A stretch of 64,000 bases of DNA. Source: Micromonospora violae. GTDB taxonomy: Bacteria > Actinomycetota > Actinomycetes > Mycobacteriales > Micromonosporaceae. The DNA is taken from assembly GCF_004217135.1 (NCBI RefSeq), contig NZ_SHKK01000001.1:1178001-1242000 (forward strand). The letters run 5' to 3'. This document shows, in pieces, positions 62,914-64,000 of this stretch. A program made the translations under genes and the position numbers. Numbering within the stretch: position 1 is the first letter of the stretch; the number at the start of each line of letters is the position of its first letter. The notes below the pieces were generated by a model that was not told the origin of the DNA, searched no databases, and was given only the letters and a program-made list of their open reading frames with translations.

Positions 62914-63918
62914 TCAGTGCAGCGCGCGGCAGGACGAACGGATGACCAGTTCGGTGGGGAGCCGGATGTGGGTGTCCCGGTCGACGCCGGCGATCAGGTC
63001 GACGAGGAGGCGCAATGCCTCGGCGCCCATCCGCTGCAGCGGTTGCATGATGGTCGTCAGCGGCGGGTTGACCAGCGCCGACTCCGGCACGTTGTCGAAG
63101 CCGATCACCGAGAGGTCGTCGGGCACCGAGAGGCCCATGTCGCGGGCCACATTCATCGTGGAGATCGCGGAGAGGTCGTTACCGGCGAAGATCGCGCTCG
63201 GCCGGTCGGCGAGGGCGAGCAGCTCCGCGGCGGTGCCGGCGGCGCTCTCGATCCGGAATCCGCCGACGCGGACGAGGCGCTCGTCCACCGGCACGCCAGC
63301 GTCGGCCATCGCGCTGCGGAAGCCGGCCTCGCGCAGCCGCGCCGACTTCAGGTCGGCGCGGCCACTGATGTGCCCGATCCGCCGGTGGCCGAGGGACAGC
63401 AGGTAGTTGGTCGCCAGCACGGCGCCGGCGAAGTTGTCCGAGTCGACGGTGGGTAGGTCGGACGGCCCGGTGTGCGGGTCGACGGCCACGACGTGGAAGC
63501 TGTGTTCGGTCTCGACCACGGTCGGTGTGACGATCACGGCGCCGTCGATGAGGGTGCCGGAGAGACGGGCCAGCGAGCGCCGCTCCCACCCCACCGCGGC
63601 ACCCTCGCCGTCCCCGCTGGAGTAGGCCAGCAGTTGGTAGCCGCTGCCCGCGACCTCCTGGGACGCCCCCTTGAGTAGCTCGGTCGAGAACGGCTCGAAC
63701 TCCGCGACCAGGATGCCGAGCACGTTGGTGCGGTGGCTGCGCAGGCTCTGCGCCCCCAGGCTCGCCTCGTAGCCGAGCTCGTGGATGACCTGCTGGACGC
63801 GCTCCACGGTTGCCTGGGCCACGCCGTAGCGGCCATTGACAACCTTCGACACGGTCGCGACGGAGACGCCGGCTGTACGTGCCACATCCGACATCTTGAC
63901 GCGCTGCTGAAACACCAC
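62914..63918 (-). CDS. LacI-family transcriptional regulator
   Basis: 334 aa from GTG 63918; ATG 63894 and ATG 63954 are alternatives. The helix-turn-helix and hinge read VKMSDVARTAGVSVATVSKV, then VNGRYGVAQATVERVQQVIH. The periplasmic-binding-like effector domain follows (VLGILVAEFEPFSTELLKGA, RRIGHISGRAD, AIFAGNDLSAISTMNVA). Members control sugar uptake and breakdown. An operator-like palindrome lies 44 bp upstream. The GH15 gene follows on the same strand. The window ends 82 bp before the chosen start. Confidence 0.92.
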   Translation of the reverse strand: MVFQQRVKMSDVARTAGVSVATVSKVVNGRYGVAQATVERVQQVIHELGYEASLGAQSLRSHRTNVLGILVAEFEPFSTELLKGASQEVAGSGYQLLAYSSGDGEGAAVGWERRSLARLSGTLIDGAVIVTPTVVETEHSFHVVAVDPHTGPSDLPTVDSDNFAGAVLATNYLLSLGHRRIGHISGRADLKSARLREAGFRSAMADAGVPVDERLVRVGGFRIESAAGTAAELLALADRPSAIFAGNDLSAISTMNVARDMGLSVPDDLSVIGFDNVPESALVNPPLTTIMQPLQRMGAEALRLLVDLIAGVDRDTHIRLPTELVIRSSCRALH

Positions 63919-63961
63919 GCCGATGATGATAGGGCCCCGCAAGGGGTCCATCGCCAGCGAG

Positions 63962-63977
63962 TCGAAAACGTTATCGA
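63962..63977. promoter_or_regulatory. Candidate LacI-family operator upstream of its own gene
   Basis: TCGAAAACGTTATCGA is a 16-bp palindrome with one mismatched pair, centred on AACGTT as is common for LacI-family sites. It lies 44 bp before the chosen GTG start, suggesting autoregulation. Confidence 0.45.
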
Positions 63978-64000
63978 TACCGATTGACATCAAGTTACGT

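Noticed and set aside
1-64000. tRNA, rRNA, riboswitch or integrase/att sites
   Set aside because: I looked for tRNA cloverleaf signatures, rRNA-like stretches and tyrosine integrases and found none; short or degenerate cases could be missed by eye.

Overview
The window is GC-rich DNA with many GTG starts, GGAGG-type ribosome binding sites, secreted hydrolases with proline/threonine linkers, LuxR/STAND, NACHT, PucR, LacI and TetR regulators, and an ESX-like gene trio. This points to a filamentous actinomycete, most likely Micromonosporaceae (Micromonospora-like). The assignment is from gene style only. I saw no rRNA, tRNA or CRISPR array.

Layout. 1-2248 is the 3' part of a secreted subtilase with two P-domains and a cellulose-binding module. 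2378-14312 is the most striking block: five genes on the + strand, each overlapping the next by 4-8 nt. They encode a DUF4132-like protein, a 1578-aa protein with no domain I recognise, a MoxR AAA ATPase, a DUF5682-VWA fusion and a SWIM zinc-finger protein. This matches the content of the uncharacterised E. coli yehI-yehL-yehM-yehP-yehQ cluster, with yehM and yehP fused. 14313-17387 is a decayed mobile region. It holds an IS481-like transposase tail, and a leucine-rich-repeat-variant (LRV) gene split by a 1.77-kb IS607-type element whose TnpA is wrecked but whose TnpB nuclease is intact. 17388-29056 carries an M48 protease, a 1905-aa RHS protein with almost no toxin tail, two small genes facing it, a Nudix hydrolase, an ESX-like trio and a lipoprotein.

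29202-42970 (minus strand) holds a 2061-aa multidomain subtilase, a LuxR-family STAND regulator and a membrane-anchored NACHT ATPase. 43138-45535 is a divergent PucR regulator/DapA-superfamily pair with a palindrome between them. 45714-53745 is an exoenzyme zone: M6 metalloprotease, two overlapping lipoprotein genes (one TlpA-like), S15 X-Pro peptidase, PQQ-type sugar dehydrogenase with a CebR-like operator, and a GH18 chitinase. 53903-63993 holds LtrA, a TetR regulator with three matching operator sites controlling a membrane protein and a flavoprotein disulfide reductase, a HelD/HelR-type helicase, a small secreted protein, a GH15 enzyme and a LacI regulator.

Functionally the window mixes nutrient scavenging (proteases, chitinase, sugar oxidation, GH15), signal-dependent regulation, and probable conflict functions (MoxR-VWA operon, RHS, NACHT, ESX-like genes, TnpB). 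Several intergenic hairpins with 17-19 bp perfect stems separate transcription units.
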